From Caldilineaceae bacterium (GTDB lineage: Bacteria; Chloroflexota; Anaerolineae; Caldilineales; Caldilineaceae), in the NCBI GenBank assembly GCA_020846635.1, contig JADLDO010000005.1, forward strand, positions 27,051 through 91,050: a DNA stretch of 64,000 nucleotides. Reading direction: 5' to 3'. Positions 46,358 through 58,126 of the stretch are shown piece after piece. Position 1 is the first letter of the stretch. Every line of letters starts with the position of its first letter. Position numbers and translations under genes: made by a program. The notes under the pieces were generated by a model. The model was not told where the DNA came from. It saw only the letters and a list, made by a program, of their open reading frames with translations, and ran no database searches.

Positions 46358-47479
46358 CTATGGCGAAGTTGTTCCAGTGGGAGCGCGGGCGACCACGACT
46401 TCGGCAAAGCGCAAGACACGGTTGTCTTGGCGAAAGCCCCGGCGTATCTCGCGCACAATCGTGTTGGGGGGCAGATCGGTGCGTTGTTCGCTCTGGACAA
46501 TGACATGGAGCCGCGGGTCAAAGGGCTGGCGCAAAGCCTGAATGGGCTGGATGCCCTCTTGCGCCATGAGCGTCAGGAAACGGTCGCGCACCAGTGCCAG
46601 CCCACGGAGCCAGCCATTCAGGGCTGTGGCTGTGGCAGCCGCGGCCATCGATTCCGGCGTGGGTGTCGCTTGGGGTGCGGGGGCGGCTTCCGGCGTTTCA
46701 CCTTCTCCCGCAAGCTTCGAGCGCAGGCGATGTACCAGGCTCCCCGCTTGGGGGTGTCCGGTTTGGGCCTGTCCGCTTTGCGAACGGTCGCCAGGGGCAT
46801 TGCCATGCAGGTGATTCATTTCAGCCAGATCCTGACGATGGCGGGCCAACAGCACACGACCCTCCTCCAATGCTCCCTCCAGCCCATCAATCGCAGGCAA
46901 GAAGAGCGCCGCAAATTCGCCACGCGCCTCCCGGCGTATCTCCTCCAGCCGTCCGGCATCCATCACAATCTCCTGCTCCTCAAGCTGGCTGCGCCGGTTG
47001 AGAAACGATTGAACAGTGCTGAGGATGTCTGTCACTTGACGCCCGCGCGCCTCGGTCAATTCATTCGTGCGCTGTTGGGCGCGGGTCAATTCTTGAATCG
47101 TTTCGCCCAGATCCATGACTTGGCGCTGCGTCGCCACCACCGTTGCCAGGCGTACCAACTGGTCTTGCGTTGCCAGTTCGGTCAGCTTGCGGCTTAGAAA
47201 GGCAAACTGATCGTGGTCTGCGCTCATCTGCTCGGTCAGCTCTACCAGTCGTTCTTGCAGCGGATCGCTCTGCTCCGGCTCCTTGCCGAGGTGGCCCAGC
47301 AGTACGTCGATCTGTTCACGTTCATGGGCCATCGTGGAGGCCAAGCGGCCCACCTGGGCTTGAAGCGCATCGAGTTGGCCCGCAAGCTGGAGAAAGCGTT
47401 GGACCAACTGCGTGGCGATGGGCGGCTCCTCTTGGGGAGGATGCGCTGCATAATACGAGCTGTCAAATTCAGTGCTCAT
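46358..47479 (-). CDS. Divergent GrpE-domain protein with long coiled-coil N-terminus
   Basis: The 373-residue protein ends in a GrpE head-like region: VRDRFLTLMAQEGIQPIQALRQPFDPRLHVIV..., TIVREIRRGFRQDNRVLRFAEVVVA (about 300-365), matching the GrpE pattern PFDPxxHxAV and GYxxxxRVLRPAxVxV. The first 230 residues are heptad-rich helices, and a Pro/Ala/Gln linker (about 240-285) interrupts the GrpE helix. It is about twice the normal GrpE length. DnaK is not adjacent. It may be a modified nucleotide exchange factor; a housekeeping grpE is expected elsewhere. Confidence 0.72.
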   Translation of the reverse strand: MSTEFDSSYYAAHPPQEEPPIATQLVQRFLQLAGQLDALQAQVGRLASTMAHEREQIDVLLGHLGKEPEQSDPLQERLVELTEQMSADHDQFAFLSRKLTELATQDQLVRLATVVATQRQVMDLGETIQELTRAQQRTNELTEARGRQVTDILSTVQSFLNRRSQLEEQEIVMDAGRLEEIRREARGEFAALFLPAIDGLEGALEEGRVLLARHRQDLAEMNHLHGNAPGDRSQSGQAQTGHPQAGSLVHRLRSKLAGEGETPEAAPAPQATPTPESMAAAATATALNGWLRGLALVRDRFLTLMAQEGIQPIQALRQPFDPRLHVIVQSEQRTDLPPNTIVREIRRGFRQDNRVLRFAEVVVARAPTGTTSP

Positions 47480-47538
47480 AGGCTAGACATCATTGTGTGT
47501 GACGAGATTTTATGATGGGATTATGTGTGATGGGCGGT

Positions 47539-48024
47539 TTATGCATGGGGCGACGAGTCCGCGCGCCACGCTGCATGGGCCTTGTGAATTACCTCTAGCT
47601 GCACCGGCGTGAGCGCGTATGTCTCCAAGTTCGTCATCTCCACCCAGGTCACGGCGGCTGCATCATCTTGGGCCACAGGCTCACCGTCTACATACTGCGC
47701 CCAATATTCCAGCACCACATAATGATACTCTACAACGCCGTGGGCGTCGCGATAGATGGGTTCAAAGGTTGTGACCAGGTCGCCTACGGCAATCGTGATC
47801 CCCACTTCCTCCGTGACCTCGCGCACGACGGCTGCCGCTACTTTCTCGCCCAGGTCGATGAGCCCTCCCGGCAGCCCCCAAGTGCCCAGTCCGGGCGGGC
47901 GCCCGCGCTGCACCAACAGCAGCCGCCCTGCGCGGTCAAACACCGCCACGCCGACGCCGACCATCGGCGCGGCGGGATAGCGGCGAGAAATTGTGACGGG
48001 CGTTGTCGAGGCAGATTCTGTCAT
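47539..48024 (-). CDS. Nudix hydrolase
   Basis: The 161-residue protein carries a complete Nudix box [24 protein letters not shown] near residue 55 (G-x5-E-x7-REVxEEVGI). Family members hydrolyse nucleoside diphosphate derivatives. The segment [30 protein letters not shown] fits ADP-ribose or 8-oxo-dGTP type enzymes but does not decide. The ATG at 48024 overlaps the HAD stop as ATGA. Confidence 0.88.
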   Translation of the reverse strand: MTESASTTPVTISRRYPAAPMVGVGVAVFDRAGRLLLVQRGRPPGLGTWGLPGGLIDLGEKVAAAVVREVTEEVGITIAVGDLVTTFEPIYRDAHGVVEYHYVVLEYWAQYVDGEPVAQDDAAAVTWVEMTNLETYALTPVQLEVIHKAHAAWRADSSPHA

Positions 48025-49115
48025 GGTGTCGCCCACTGGTGGAGCAGGTGGGGCAGTTCGGCTAGATCGGTCACGCGCGCATCGGGCTTGACTTGGTTTG
48101 CCAGTTGTTCATTGCTAAAGGCGACTTGGGGCGTGGTGGGTTGTTCGACCAAGACGGTTAGGCTGCCCAATTCGATCCCGCCCGCAATATCCTGCGCCAG
48201 ACTATCGCCCACGATCACGACCTCATAGGCGAGGGCGTCCCAACGTTCGAGCGCGATGTCGAAGATCTTCGTGTCCGGCTTGCGATATTCGACACTGGCA
48301 CTCGACAAGCAGATGTCAAGATAGGGGCGAATGCCCAGATAGTCGATGGTGCGTTGAAACACACGGTCGGCATTATAATTGGAGATAACCGCCAGCTTGT
48401 ACCCCTGGGCGTGGAGCGATTGCAGCAGCGATTTTACGCCTGGGCGCAGTCGCCACGCCGTCATCTCCGGCGCGTAGAAAATATCCACGGCACGCTGTAA
48501 GACTTGCGGATCCATCTGGCTGGCAGGATAGCCAAAGAATTGCAGCAGGAAGCTCATAGCATCATCGGCAATATGCTCTTCCTGTTCTTCTTCAGACTTC
48601 TCTTCGGAAAAGCGGCGAGCTTCGATGATGTTATTCCAGAAATCGTCGGGCAACTCCATGCCCGTACTCCGCATATAATCCGCTGCGGCTTTGGCCCCTG
48701 CTTCCAGCAACTCGGCGTGGGGCTGCGTTAGCTCGGCAAGGGTGTAATCAAAATCAAAGATAATGCCGCGCAGGAGTGAAAACCCTGGCAGCCTCTCATT
48801 GTCGCCCAATTCGGGAAAGAAGTTATCCTGAAGCTGTGCCAACGCCGCCTGATCCAGATGGGCGGGTTGCATCTCTGTCACCTGAAATTGCGGCTTCGGC
48901 GCGGGGGCTGGTTCTGGCGGCGGGCCAAAGATCGCATATTGTTCTTCGGAGGTGAGCGAACGCCCGGCGGCACGAGCGCGCGCCAGGAAAGCTTCCTTTT
49001 CTTCCGCGGTCAATGGCTCCATGCCAGGGCGCAGCTCGTCACTGTCCGGGGGAGTTCCCTGGTCAGCGGGGTCAGCATGAGTGGGTTTGTCCTGCGATTT
49101 GCCTGAATTCATCAT
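48021..49115 (-). CDS. HAD-superfamily hydrolase with charged N-terminal extension
   Basis: From the ATG at 49115 the product has 364 residues. About 100 residues of low-complexity, acidic and Pro-rich sequence precede the HAD core, which opens with [14 protein letters not shown] (nucleophile DFD), and has [24 protein letters not shown] and [14 protein letters not shown] as motifs II-IV. Likely a phosphatase of the HAD-IA type. A longer in-frame reading to 49388 would overlap the divergent metallo-hydrolase start and has no coding character. It is coupled to the Nudix gene. Confidence 0.82.
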   Translation of the reverse strand: MMNSGKSQDKPTHADPADQGTPPDSDELRPGMEPLTAEEKEAFLARARAAGRSLTSEEQYAIFGPPPEPAPAPKPQFQVTEMQPAHLDQAALAQLQDNFFPELGDNERLPGFSLLRGIIFDFDYTLAELTQPHAELLEAGAKAAADYMRSTGMELPDDFWNNIIEARRFSEEKSEEEQEEHIADDAMSFLLQFFGYPASQMDPQVLQRAVDIFYAPEMTAWRLRPGVKSLLQSLHAQGYKLAVISNYNADRVFQRTIDYLGIRPYLDICLSSASVEYRKPDTKIFDIALERWDALAYEVVIVGDSLAQDIAGGIELGSLTVLVEQPTTPQVAFSNEQLANQVKPDARVTDLAELPHLLHQWATP

Positions 49116-49349
49116 TCCATTATCATTTGAAACAGGATTATTTCCTGGAAAGAAGTGTCCAATCGAATAGTGCCATTGTAGGCTAGAAGCCTTTGCGGGG
49201 CAAGATAGAAGTATGAACGCGCCCCCCCCATTGGCTGTGATACAATGGGCTTCGGTGCTAAGGGGAACTGCCATCTCCCCGGTGGTTGTTACCTCTTGGG
49301 TCAAGCGCATAATCGGTGGTCGAGCGCATAAATCGAGCAGGAGCGAGTG

Positions 49350-50282
49350 ATGGTCTATACGGTGCAGGTGGGTGGGGTGCGTTGTCATATTCTGAGCGAT
49401 GGCCTCAATGTCGCCGATGGCGGCGGCTTTTTTGGCGTGGTGCCGCGTGTCATGTGGCAGCGGGTAATGGTTGCCAATGAACTCAATCAGGTCCCCAATG
49501 ATATTCGCTGTATGCTCATCGAGTCAGACGCGGGGCTGATCCTGGTGGACACAGGGAACGGGGATAAGCTCAACCCCAAACAGCGTCAAATTCTGGGGCT
49601 GGACGCACGCAACGACCGGCTCCTGGGGGAGATGGCAAAGGTGGGCTATCAAGCCGCAGATGTCGATGTTGTGCTGTTGACCCATTTGCATGGCGACCAC
49701 GCCGGAGGCAATACACGCCGCGAGCCCGCAGAGGGCGCGCCAGGGCCACTCGTCGCTACCTTTCCCAACGCCCGTTACCTGGCGCAGCGTATTGAGTTGA
49801 GCGAGGCGCACTTTCCCAACGAGCGCACCGCTGCTACCTACATACGGGACAATTGGCAGCCTCTCTTGACAACGGGGCAGATGTCAGTCATTGATGGCCC
49901 GCAGCGGCTCGGCAGCCAGGTGCGTACCGCCATCGCGCCCGGACATACGGCCGCGCTCCAGGTGGTGTGGGTGGAGGCTCGGGGGGAGCGGCTGCTCTTT
50001 TTGGGGGATGCGTGTAGCTGGGCTGTGCATATGGAGCGGCTAGCGTGGGTTCCTTCCTATGACATTTACCCCATGACCAGCATCGAGACAAAGCGCGCCC
50101 TGCGCCAAGAGATCATGGAGAGCGACACGCTTTTGGTCTTTCAGCATGATCCCCAAGTAGTGACGGGTCGGCTGGTGACAGGGGCACGCGGGCCGGAGGT
50201 GCAGCCGCTCTTACGGCGTGAAGGCTGGGCCGACCCGCTGGCTGATCATCAGCCCACGATTGAAGCCAATTCCGGCGCATAG
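49350..50282 (+). CDS. MBL-fold metallo-hydrolase
   Basis: The 310-residue protein has the metal-binding signature [12 protein letters not shown] near residue 115, an early [23 protein letters not shown] near 195 with the third histidine and [10 protein letters not shown] near 222 with the bridging Asp. The arrangement fits lactonase or general metallo-beta-lactamase-fold hydrolases (quorum-quenching AiiA-like or MBL esterases). AGGAG six bases before ATG 49350 decides the start. Its 3' end overlaps the convergent uvsE gene by 34 bases. Confidence 0.87.
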   Translation: MVYTVQVGGVRCHILSDGLNVADGGGFFGVVPRVMWQRVMVANELNQVPNDIRCMLIESDAGLILVDTGNGDKLNPKQRQILGLDARNDRLLGEMAKVGYQAADVDVVLLTHLHGDHAGGNTRREPAEGAPGPLVATFPNARYLAQRIELSEAHFPNERTAATYIRDNWQPLLTTGQMSVIDGPQRLGSQVRTAIAPGHTAALQVVWVEARGERLLFLGDACSWAVHMERLAWVPSYDIYPMTSIETKRALRQEIMESDTLLVFQHDPQVVTGRLVTGARGPEVQPLLRREGWADPLADHQPTIEANSGA

Positions 50283-51199
50283 CGCGCCAACTGCTGGCGC
50301 AGCCGTACCAGGGCTAGCTCCTTCGCTTTGGCCTCCAGCATGATGTCAAAAGCGGGCAGCCCTGCCTCACGCGCATCTTGCAAAAAGTCGATAAATTCAA
50401 ATGGGTGAATAAAATCGCTGTGCTGGTTGGGCAGCGGTAGCTGCAAGTGCAGCGCACCGCGGCGCACGCTGCGGCGCAGCTCGGTGCGCGGGCTGCTGAA
50501 GTGGATTTTGGGCTGTTCGCCAGGGGGCCAACTCCCCAATGCCAGGGCCAATGCCTCGGCGAGGGGCAGGCGCGTGGGGTTGTGGCAGCGATGGTGCAGC
50601 ACATCGAAGACCAGCCGCACTCCCGTTCGTTTGTGGATCCACTGTAGATCACTGATGTCATAGGTGCGGTCATCATTTTCCAATGCCAGCCGCGCCCGCA
50701 CAGCAGCAGGCAAGCGATCATAGGCGGCGACAAAGCGTTCGCGTCCCGATACCGCATCTCCGAAGGCGTTGCCCACATGCACCACAATGACGGCTTCACT
50801 GCCCAGGCCAAAGCTGTCCAGCAGCGCCGTGGCCGCGCAAAGTTCTGTCTGGGCGCGGGCGACCTGCGCGGGGTCGGGGCTGTTTAGCTGGACATAAAAG
50901 GCGGGATGCAGGGTCAGGCGTAGGTGATATTGGCGCGCCAAGTCACCCAACGCGGCTAGCTCGGTGGCGCACTCCTCCAGTTGGCGGTGAAAGTGGGGCA
51001 GGTCGGGGTGAGTCAGGTAGGGCGCAAGCTGCCCGGCCAGCCGGTAGAGGCGAATGTGATGTTGGTAGAGATAGCCAAAGAGGTCGCGCAGATAGGCAAG
51101 GCTGACGCTGAGGTGGGGCTGTTGGGGCCAGCGGCGGCTGTCATAGGCGCGCAGCGGCGCACCGACCACCTTGACGGGGATACCGAGGCGGTAGTGCAT
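50249..51199 (-). CDS. uvsE: UV damage endonuclease UvsE/UvdE
   Basis: The 316-residue TIM-barrel enzyme shows the UVDE metal-site motifs in order: IRLYRLAGQLAPYLTHP, LTLHPAFYVQLNSPD, VHVGNAFGD, LALENDDRTY, LVFDVLHHRCHNP, KIHFSSPR and DIMLEAKAKELAL. It nicks DNA 5' to UV photoproducts for an alternative excision repair pathway. It lies 9 bases downstream of a DUF2071 gene and overlaps the convergent metallo-hydrolase. Confidence 0.9.
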   Translation of the reverse strand: MHYRLGIPVKVVGAPLRAYDSRRWPQQPHLSVSLAYLRDLFGYLYQHHIRLYRLAGQLAPYLTHPDLPHFHRQLEECATELAALGDLARQYHLRLTLHPAFYVQLNSPDPAQVARAQTELCAATALLDSFGLGSEAVIVVHVGNAFGDAVSGRERFVAAYDRLPAAVRARLALENDDRTYDISDLQWIHKRTGVRLVFDVLHHRCHNPTRLPLAEALALALGSWPPGEQPKIHFSSPRTELRRSVRRGALHLQLPLPNQHSDFIHPFEFIDFLQDAREAGLPAFDIMLEAKAKELALVRLRQQLARYAPELASIVG

Positions 51200-51208
51200 T
51201 GAGTGAGG

Positions 51209-51994
51209 CTAATCTACGGCAAGGAGCGGCCAATTCACCATATCCAGCCGCTTGGCAAAGTGGAGGAGCGGAGGCTGCGGGGGCAGTGTAATGCCCGCTG
51301 CCGCGGCCATCGTATTGACGGCAATCTCGGCGCTGGCAGGTTGCAGCGGCCATTGGAGGTGATGAATCTCCGCCCGGTAGAGCCGCTTGCCGCTGGTGGT
51401 ATAGAGGCAGTAGCGTTCGGTCAACCAATGATCCAATGTGTCTCGTTGGGTTGTATAGATTGCTCCTGTTGGGCCATAGCTGCCTGTGAAATCCGCGGCT
51501 GGTGCGCCGGAGTGGGTGCGGTGGCTGGTATAGTGGATGCGCTCCCCTTGCTCTGTGAATTTCATCTTTGCGTTGAAGTAGGGCAATTTGAAGCCGGTGC
51601 GCGCGCCCATGACCGCGAGCGGATTGGCTGCATCCAGGCTGAAGAAGTAGACCCCCGGCTTGGTGACAGCCGGATCATGGAGATCGGCTCCGGGGGGCGC
51701 GGGGGCCATTACATAGGTACGCACGTTGAGTTCGGGGAAGGTGGAGATGCCGGGAATGTTGGGCACGCCGCGCGGCGCAACATTGGTCATGCCAAAGGGG
51801 ACAACGCCAAGCCACGCCATGCCCTCAAAGGTGTCCAACTGCATTTGCGGCGGCACTAGCGGGCGCATGACTTCTGGCGGGATGGGCCAATGGGCAAAGA
51901 GCAGATCATACCAGGTTTGGCGCATGATCCAGGGCATCTGCGGCAGCGTCCACAGGCGATGAGAGGTGTGATTGACGAGATCTGCGTGCGACAT
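51209..51994 (-). CDS. DUF2071 (YqjF-like) family protein, possibly leaderless
   Basis: The 261-residue protein matches the DUF2071 family pattern: MRQTWYDLLFAHWPIPPEVMRPLVP, LDTFEGMAWLGVVPFGM, PGISTFPELNVRTYV, GVYFFSLDAANPLAV, YSYHY-like HYTSHRTHSGA and ERYCLYTTSGKRLYRAEIHHLQWPLQPA. The biochemical function is unknown. TATAAT lies 6 bases before ATG 51994, with AAGACA 18 bases further up, so the transcript may start at the ATG itself. It is upstream of uvsE by 9 bases. Confidence 0.85.
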   Translation of the reverse strand: MSHADLVNHTSHRLWTLPQMPWIMRQTWYDLLFAHWPIPPEVMRPLVPPQMQLDTFEGMAWLGVVPFGMTNVAPRGVPNIPGISTFPELNVRTYVMAPAPPGADLHDPAVTKPGVYFFSLDAANPLAVMGARTGFKLPYFNAKMKFTEQGERIHYTSHRTHSGAPAADFTGSYGPTGAIYTTQRDTLDHWLTERYCLYTTSGKRLYRAEIHHLQWPLQPASAEIAVNTMAAAAGITLPPQPPLLHFAKRLDMVNWPLLAVD

Positions 51995-52074
51995 AGGGGT
52001 ATTATAGCGCAATCAGTCGTGTTGTGTCTTGTGCCAATCACTCGTGGGATCGATCTCAAAATGGAGGTTTTCCA

Positions 52075-53319
52075 TCAGCGCGACCTCGCCTCCAAGCGCA
52101 AGAGAAAGAGATCAAGTTCGTTGGTGTAGGCGGCGTAGGAGATGCGCTGACCGTCGGGATGCCATTTGGCGTTGGTGGGATGCTGATTTGCGCCATGTGG
52201 GTTTTGGTATTTGGTCATGTTGCTGCCGTCGATGCTCATTGTATAGAAGTCAATCTCGAACGCGTCAGGGGTCTGCACTTGCCCGACAAAAAGAATTTGG
52301 CTGCCATCCGGCGAGAGGACGGGGTAGCTCTGTTGCAGAGCGTCGTGGGTGAGGTTGACTAGATCGCTGCCATCGACGCGGATATTGTAGATATCCCACT
52401 CGTGATTTTCCGTCGCGCCAAAGAAGAAGATGCTATTGCTATCTGGTGCCCAAAATGGATCATTGGCGAAGAGGGCTTCATCAGAAGTCAGAATAGTGGG
52501 TTCGTCACCATTGGCCTCCATCACCGCAATGGAAGGATTGTTGCTGTTCTCCTTTACTCTTATATAGGCGATGCGTGTGCCATCGGGCGAATAGGTGGGC
52601 AAATGCTCACTTTGTGGTGTATCGGTCAACTGGATCAATTCACTGCCATCAGGACGGATGGTGTAGATGTCTCCGGCTGTGAGTTCTCCCGTTGTGCGAT
52701 CGTGCTGGATACGCGTAAAGGCCAGCGTGCTGCTGTCGGGCGACCAAGCGGGTGCCACGTCGGAAAAATCCTCGCTGGCTGGGTCAGAAAGCGGGCGCAC
52801 TTGTCCCGTAGCGATGGTGTAAACATAGAGGTCGTGGAGGATATGGCCGTTGGCAGGACCCGAGTTGGAGAGACTACCAGGTCGTGAGACGATCAGCGCA
52901 ATCTTCGTGCCGTCGGGCGAGTAGCGAATCAGGTTAATGTTGCCCATCTCCAAGAGCAAGTGTCTATTTTTCCCCTGCTCGTCCATCGCATAAAGGCCAG
53001 ATGGGCCGTCCCCGTCACCATAGAAGGCGATAGTGTGGCCATCGGGCGACCAATCATAGGTCATGGTGGCACCTGCATAGCCGGTGGTCAGGTTGCAGGC
53101 GTAGAGGTAAAAGTCACAGGTGTTGATGAGCGGGGAAGCGATTACCGGCAAATGGGTCAGTTGTTTGGGGGGTACGGTTTGGTTGGGGAGATGGGCCACA
53201 GGCGTAGCCCAGGATGCAGGCTTGCCAAGCGTGGTAAGGGCGATGACAAGGAGGATAACGATCCACAGCAACGCACGTAGCGAGCGGCGCAAGCGAGAGA
53301 ACGGGGGCCATTGACTCAT
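52075..53319 (-). CDS. TolB-like WD40/PD40 beta-propeller protein
   Basis: The 414-residue protein has an N-terminal signal or anchor helix (about 10-30) and then repeated PD40 blades: YDWSPDGHTIAFYGDGDGPSGLYAMD, RYSPDGTKIALIVS, AWSPDSSTLAFTRIQ, TYSPDGTRIAYIRVK, VLSPDGSQILFVGQ and KWHPDGQRISYAAY. It should form a secreted six-bladed propeller, usually for protein binding. No catalytic motif is seen. AAGGAAGTAACC precedes the start. Confidence 0.85.
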   Translation of the reverse strand: MSQWPPFSRLRRSLRALLWIVILLVIALTTLGKPASWATPVAHLPNQTVPPKQLTHLPVIASPLINTCDFYLYACNLTTGYAGATMTYDWSPDGHTIAFYGDGDGPSGLYAMDEQGKNRHLLLEMGNINLIRYSPDGTKIALIVSRPGSLSNSGPANGHILHDLYVYTIATGQVRPLSDPASEDFSDVAPAWSPDSSTLAFTRIQHDRTTGELTAGDIYTIRPDGSELIQLTDTPQSEHLPTYSPDGTRIAYIRVKENSNNPSIAVMEANGDEPTILTSDEALFANDPFWAPDSNSIFFFGATENHEWDIYNIRVDGSDLVNLTHDALQQSYPVLSPDGSQILFVGQVQTPDAFEIDFYTMSIDGSNMTKYQNPHGANQHPTNAKWHPDGQRISYAAYTNELDLFLLRLEARSR

Positions 53320-53508
53320 GGTTACTTCCTTTGTGTTGGCGAGTGGTAAAATAAAGCGGACTATGAAGAGACCGGTATATCTGGGGCTTAGGATAGCAGA
53401 GGGGCTAGGGTAATGCTTGACCAGAGTCGGTCTGCGGGGCTACTGTGCATCTCGTAGTCCCTTGGCTGCGGGTGTATTATGATCTGTGCTAGTAGGGTAA
53501 AACAAACA

Positions 53509-53532
53509 GGGGCGGCGCATGCGCGCCGCCCC
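53509..53532 (-). terminator. groEL terminator
   Basis: GGGGCGGCGC and GCGCCGCCCC form a 10-bp GC stem around a 4-base loop. On the minus strand it is followed by TGTTTGTTTT, and it lies about 40 bases past the groEL stop. Confidence 0.85.
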
Positions 53533-53572
53533 CAAATTCTGATCCCTCGCAAACAGGCAGGAGTCAAGAAAC

Positions 53573-55228
<1,656 letters not shown>

Positions 55229-55329
55229 TCAAGATATTCGTCTACTTAGCAACGCCACGGTTCTGCCACGGAGTGTTTGATTCTCTGTGCTGAATACTCT
55301 GTGTTTTTACTCTTTGGGTCTAAGTAGAG

Positions 55330-55629
55330 TTACTTCTTGCCGTTCTCGACAATTGCGAGGATGTCGGTTTCCTTCAAGATCAGGTATTCCTGACCATCCA
55401 GCTTGATGCTCGTGCCGGCATACTTGGCATAGAGCACAGTGTCATCCACCTGTACATCGAGGGCGATACGCTCGCCACTTTCCTTGCGCGCGCCAGGACC
55501 AGCGGCAATCACTTTGCCCTGTTGCGGCTTCTCTTTGGCTGTCTCCGGTAGGAAGATACCGGATGACGTTACATCTTCCTGCTCTGTTGGCTTAACGACC
55601 AGGCGGTCGCCCAGAGGCTTGAGGTTCAT
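55330..55629 (-). CDS. groES: Co-chaperonin GroES
   Basis: The 99-residue GroES begins [13 protein letters not shown] and contains [25 protein letters not shown] (the mobile loop) and [31 protein letters not shown]. It caps GroEL. A strong AGGAGG ribosome site precedes the ATG, and the CIRCE operator lies about 155 bases upstream. Confidence 0.98.
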   Translation of the reverse strand: MNLKPLGDRLVVKPTEQEDVTSSGIFLPETAKEKPQQGKVIAAGPGARKESGERIALDVQVDDTVLYAKYAGTSIKLDGQEYLILKETDILAIVENGKK

Positions 55630-55781
55630 GGATTGATCCTCCTAGAACTAAATTTGGGAAAATAACCGAGTTCACGTAATCTTAGCAGTCGTGCATACAC
55701 CGTGATTTCTACAGCGTGAGTTTGCCCGTACCATTTGTCCATACACAAACGTTCATGTACAGATGATTACGTGCAAACCCG

Positions 55782-55845
55782 TTAGCACTCACACGCTCCG
55801 AGTGCTAACGGGTTGTATCATACCGTATCCGTTTGGGCCATGCAA
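55782..55845 (-). promoter_or_regulatory. CIRCE operator and promoter of groES-groEL
   Basis: The perfect CIRCE inverted repeat TTAGCACTC-N9-GAGTGCTAA occupies 55782-55808. On the minus strand TTGCAT (55840-55845) and TATGAT (55817-55822) are 17 bases apart and the CIRCE begins 8 bases after the -10 box, covering the start site. HrcA repression released by heat stress is the established mode for this arrangement; hrcA itself is not in the window. Confidence 0.97.
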
Positions 55846-55898
55846 ATTATCGAGCGGCTTTTTTACTCTGATTAACTGCAATCTCTGTCAGAATCGCG

Positions 55899-58115
55899 CT
55901 ACGGTTCTGTTAGAACTCTGTTAGCACGTACAAATTCAATCATTTCTTCCTCTTCTTCCACATACTCAACGAGATTAAAGGCCGCATAAAGATCGCGGCT
56001 CTGCCGGAAGTATGCCTCTGCTTGATCCCAAGCGCGCTGTTCGGCGGCGACATGGCCGAGATTGTGCAGCGTCGCCGCCATGTCGGTCCAGGCGTTGCGC
56101 TCGTCTGCCAGGGCCAAGTCCAGCTCATACCACTTGACCGCTTGGGCAAAGTTGCCCTGTGCATAGGTCACAGAGCCAAGATTGTTATAGCAAGTGCTAA
56201 TCCCCAGGGGATCGTTGATGCTGCGGAAAAGCGCCAATGCCTGGGTATAGGCTTGTTCTGCCTCTTGCAAGCGTTCAAGCCCTTCCATCGCCAGCCCCAT
56301 GCTGTTATAGGCGCTGGCGATCTGTTGGTTGTTGCTCAGACGCAGCGCAATACGCAGTGCCTTGCGGTAGAGCTGGAGGGCGCGCTCAAACTCGTTAAGG
56401 CCATAATGGGCGCTGCCCAAATTGGTATAGGCGGTTGCCAGGCCGCGCTGATCGCCGAGCTGCGCCACACATTCAAAGGCGGCGCGGAAATAGTTAAGCG
56501 CTAGGCGTGAGCGATCCAGCACGCGATAGGATGTGCCCAAGTCGGTAAAGGCATAGGCGAGTTCGGTCAACAGGTCGCGGCTATCAAAGATGGCAGCGGC
56601 GCGCTTGAGCCATTCGATCGCTTCTTCTACCTGCCCCGTAAAGAAGTATTGGCGACCCATATTCATTTGCAACCATGCATAATCGCGTACATCAGTAAGG
56701 GCGAGCGCGGCGGCTGCGCCCGCGGCCAGCCACTTTTGGATGCCGGGGGGATGCCGCCAGAATGCGTAATGGGCCAACGCCATGCCATAGGCCCGCGCCA
56801 GCCGCAAATCTTCAAGCCAGAGTTTGGCTTCGGGAGGCAGCACCAGGATTTGTGTATCCGCTTTGGGGTCGGCAAATAATTCGAGGGGGGGATGCTGCCA
56901 AAGCCGCTCCACGCGCGCCGCGCACCAGTCGGCTCCCTGATAGATATTGCCCCATTCGGGGTCAATTTGCGACCAACGCTCCAGGGGCAGAACTTGATAT
57001 TGCTCTACAATCTTGCTGTAATAGTGGGCGTGGCGGCGTTCCCAATCTTCGCCCAAAATTGCCGCGTTCTGGTCCAAATAGCGGCGAAGCGTGGGGTGCA
57101 TCACCAAGCGCTGCTGGTAGATGTCACGGTCGAGCAGCGCTCGCGCTTCGAGCGCGGCAACGGTTGGCTCCAATTCGGCAGGTGCGCCCAGACCGGGCCA
57201 AAATAGCTCCTCAAGCGCGGCCAATGAAGCGCCGCCCGCAGCGGTCACCAAGCGGTCTAGCAGGGGGCCGGCATGGGGCTGGATCGCGGCGAAATTTTCC
57301 GCGGCAAAGGCCACCAACTCCGGGGTCGAGCAGCGACCGTCCGGCTGTACTGTGCTTTGTAATAACTCGCGCAATTCTCCCCACGGATAATCCAGCATCA
57401 GCCCCAAAATCAGGCGCAGGGGATAGGGTCGCCCGTGGGTTAAGTCGTAGAGTTCATCGACATGCGCGAGCGCGGTTTCTTGGACTTGTGGCGGAGAGAG
57501 CCGCTGGATAAATTGAGGAAGTTCGGCTGGGGCAAGCCCTTCCAGGGTGATAAGTTGGTGCTGGCAGAGTTCGGCAATGGCAGGGCTAAGATTGCGATCG
57601 ATGAAGAGAACGCGCGAATGGCCCCCCGATTCATGGAGATGGGCAATGATATGTACCAATGTAGCCAGCTCTTGTTCGCTCGTGCCGGAGAGTTCATCCA
57701 GGATCAATAAGCGCCGCCGCCGGTAGAGCTGCTCCAGAATACTCAATCCCCAACGCTCCTCGCTGAGACGGGTCATGGTCGTGCCAAAGACCGAATCCAT
57801 CGTACGCACCACATCATAGAGGCGAAAGCTTGTGACACCTGCCGCGCCGACACGCACCACGCCATCGGGGAAATCGCGGATGTAAGTCCAGGCCACAGCG
57901 GTTGCTAGGGTCGTCTTGCCGCTGCCCTGCTCGCCGCCGATGGCAATGGCGGGCAAGTCGTCGCCGCCGGTCAGCCACTCGTGCAATTGGATCAACTCGG
58001 CGCGACGCCCGACAAATCCTTGCAGCCGGAAGAGCGCAAGGTTGTGGGGAATGGTGGGCTCTGTAGTGATGGGTGGCTCCGGTGGCACAGCCTCCGGTCG
58101 TGGGAATCCCTGCAT
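55899..58115 (-). CDS. STAND-type NTPase with TPR repeats
   Basis: The 738-residue protein has an NTPase domain starting GFVGRRAELIQLHEWL with Walker A IAIGGEQGSGKTTLATAVA near residue 63 and Walker B RRLLILDELSG near 137, then a helical linker. From about residue 480 follow six or seven TPR units (such as LATAYTNLGSAHYGLNEFERALQLYRKAL, STCYNNLGSVTYAQGNFAQAVKWYELDL). This is the STAND signalling-ATPase layout, but no DNA-binding or enzymatic effector domain is visible. It follows a small Rossmann protein by 11 bases, last in a four-gene minus-strand set. Confidence 0.85.
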   Translation of the reverse strand: MQGFPRPEAVPPEPPITTEPTIPHNLALFRLQGFVGRRAELIQLHEWLTGGDDLPAIAIGGEQGSGKTTLATAVAWTYIRDFPDGVVRVGAAGVTSFRLYDVVRTMDSVFGTTMTRLSEERWGLSILEQLYRRRRLLILDELSGTSEQELATLVHIIAHLHESGGHSRVLFIDRNLSPAIAELCQHQLITLEGLAPAELPQFIQRLSPPQVQETALAHVDELYDLTHGRPYPLRLILGLMLDYPWGELRELLQSTVQPDGRCSTPELVAFAAENFAAIQPHAGPLLDRLVTAAGGASLAALEELFWPGLGAPAELEPTVAALEARALLDRDIYQQRLVMHPTLRRYLDQNAAILGEDWERRHAHYYSKIVEQYQVLPLERWSQIDPEWGNIYQGADWCAARVERLWQHPPLELFADPKADTQILVLPPEAKLWLEDLRLARAYGMALAHYAFWRHPPGIQKWLAAGAAAALALTDVRDYAWLQMNMGRQYFFTGQVEEAIEWLKRAAAIFDSRDLLTELAYAFTDLGTSYRVLDRSRLALNYFRAAFECVAQLGDQRGLATAYTNLGSAHYGLNEFERALQLYRKALRIALRLSNNQQIASAYNSMGLAMEGLERLQEAEQAYTQALALFRSINDPLGISTCYNNLGSVTYAQGNFAQAVKWYELDLALADERNAWTDMAATLHNLGHVAAEQRAWDQAEAYFRQSRDLYAAFNLVEYVEEEEEMIEFVRANRVLTEP

Positions 58116-58126
58116 GATGCCCCTTG

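Noticed and set aside
49116..49388. N-terminal extension of the HAD gene by 91 residues
   Set aside because: It would overlap the start of the divergent metallo-hydrolase and shows no protein-like composition; ATG 49115 gives a sensible product.
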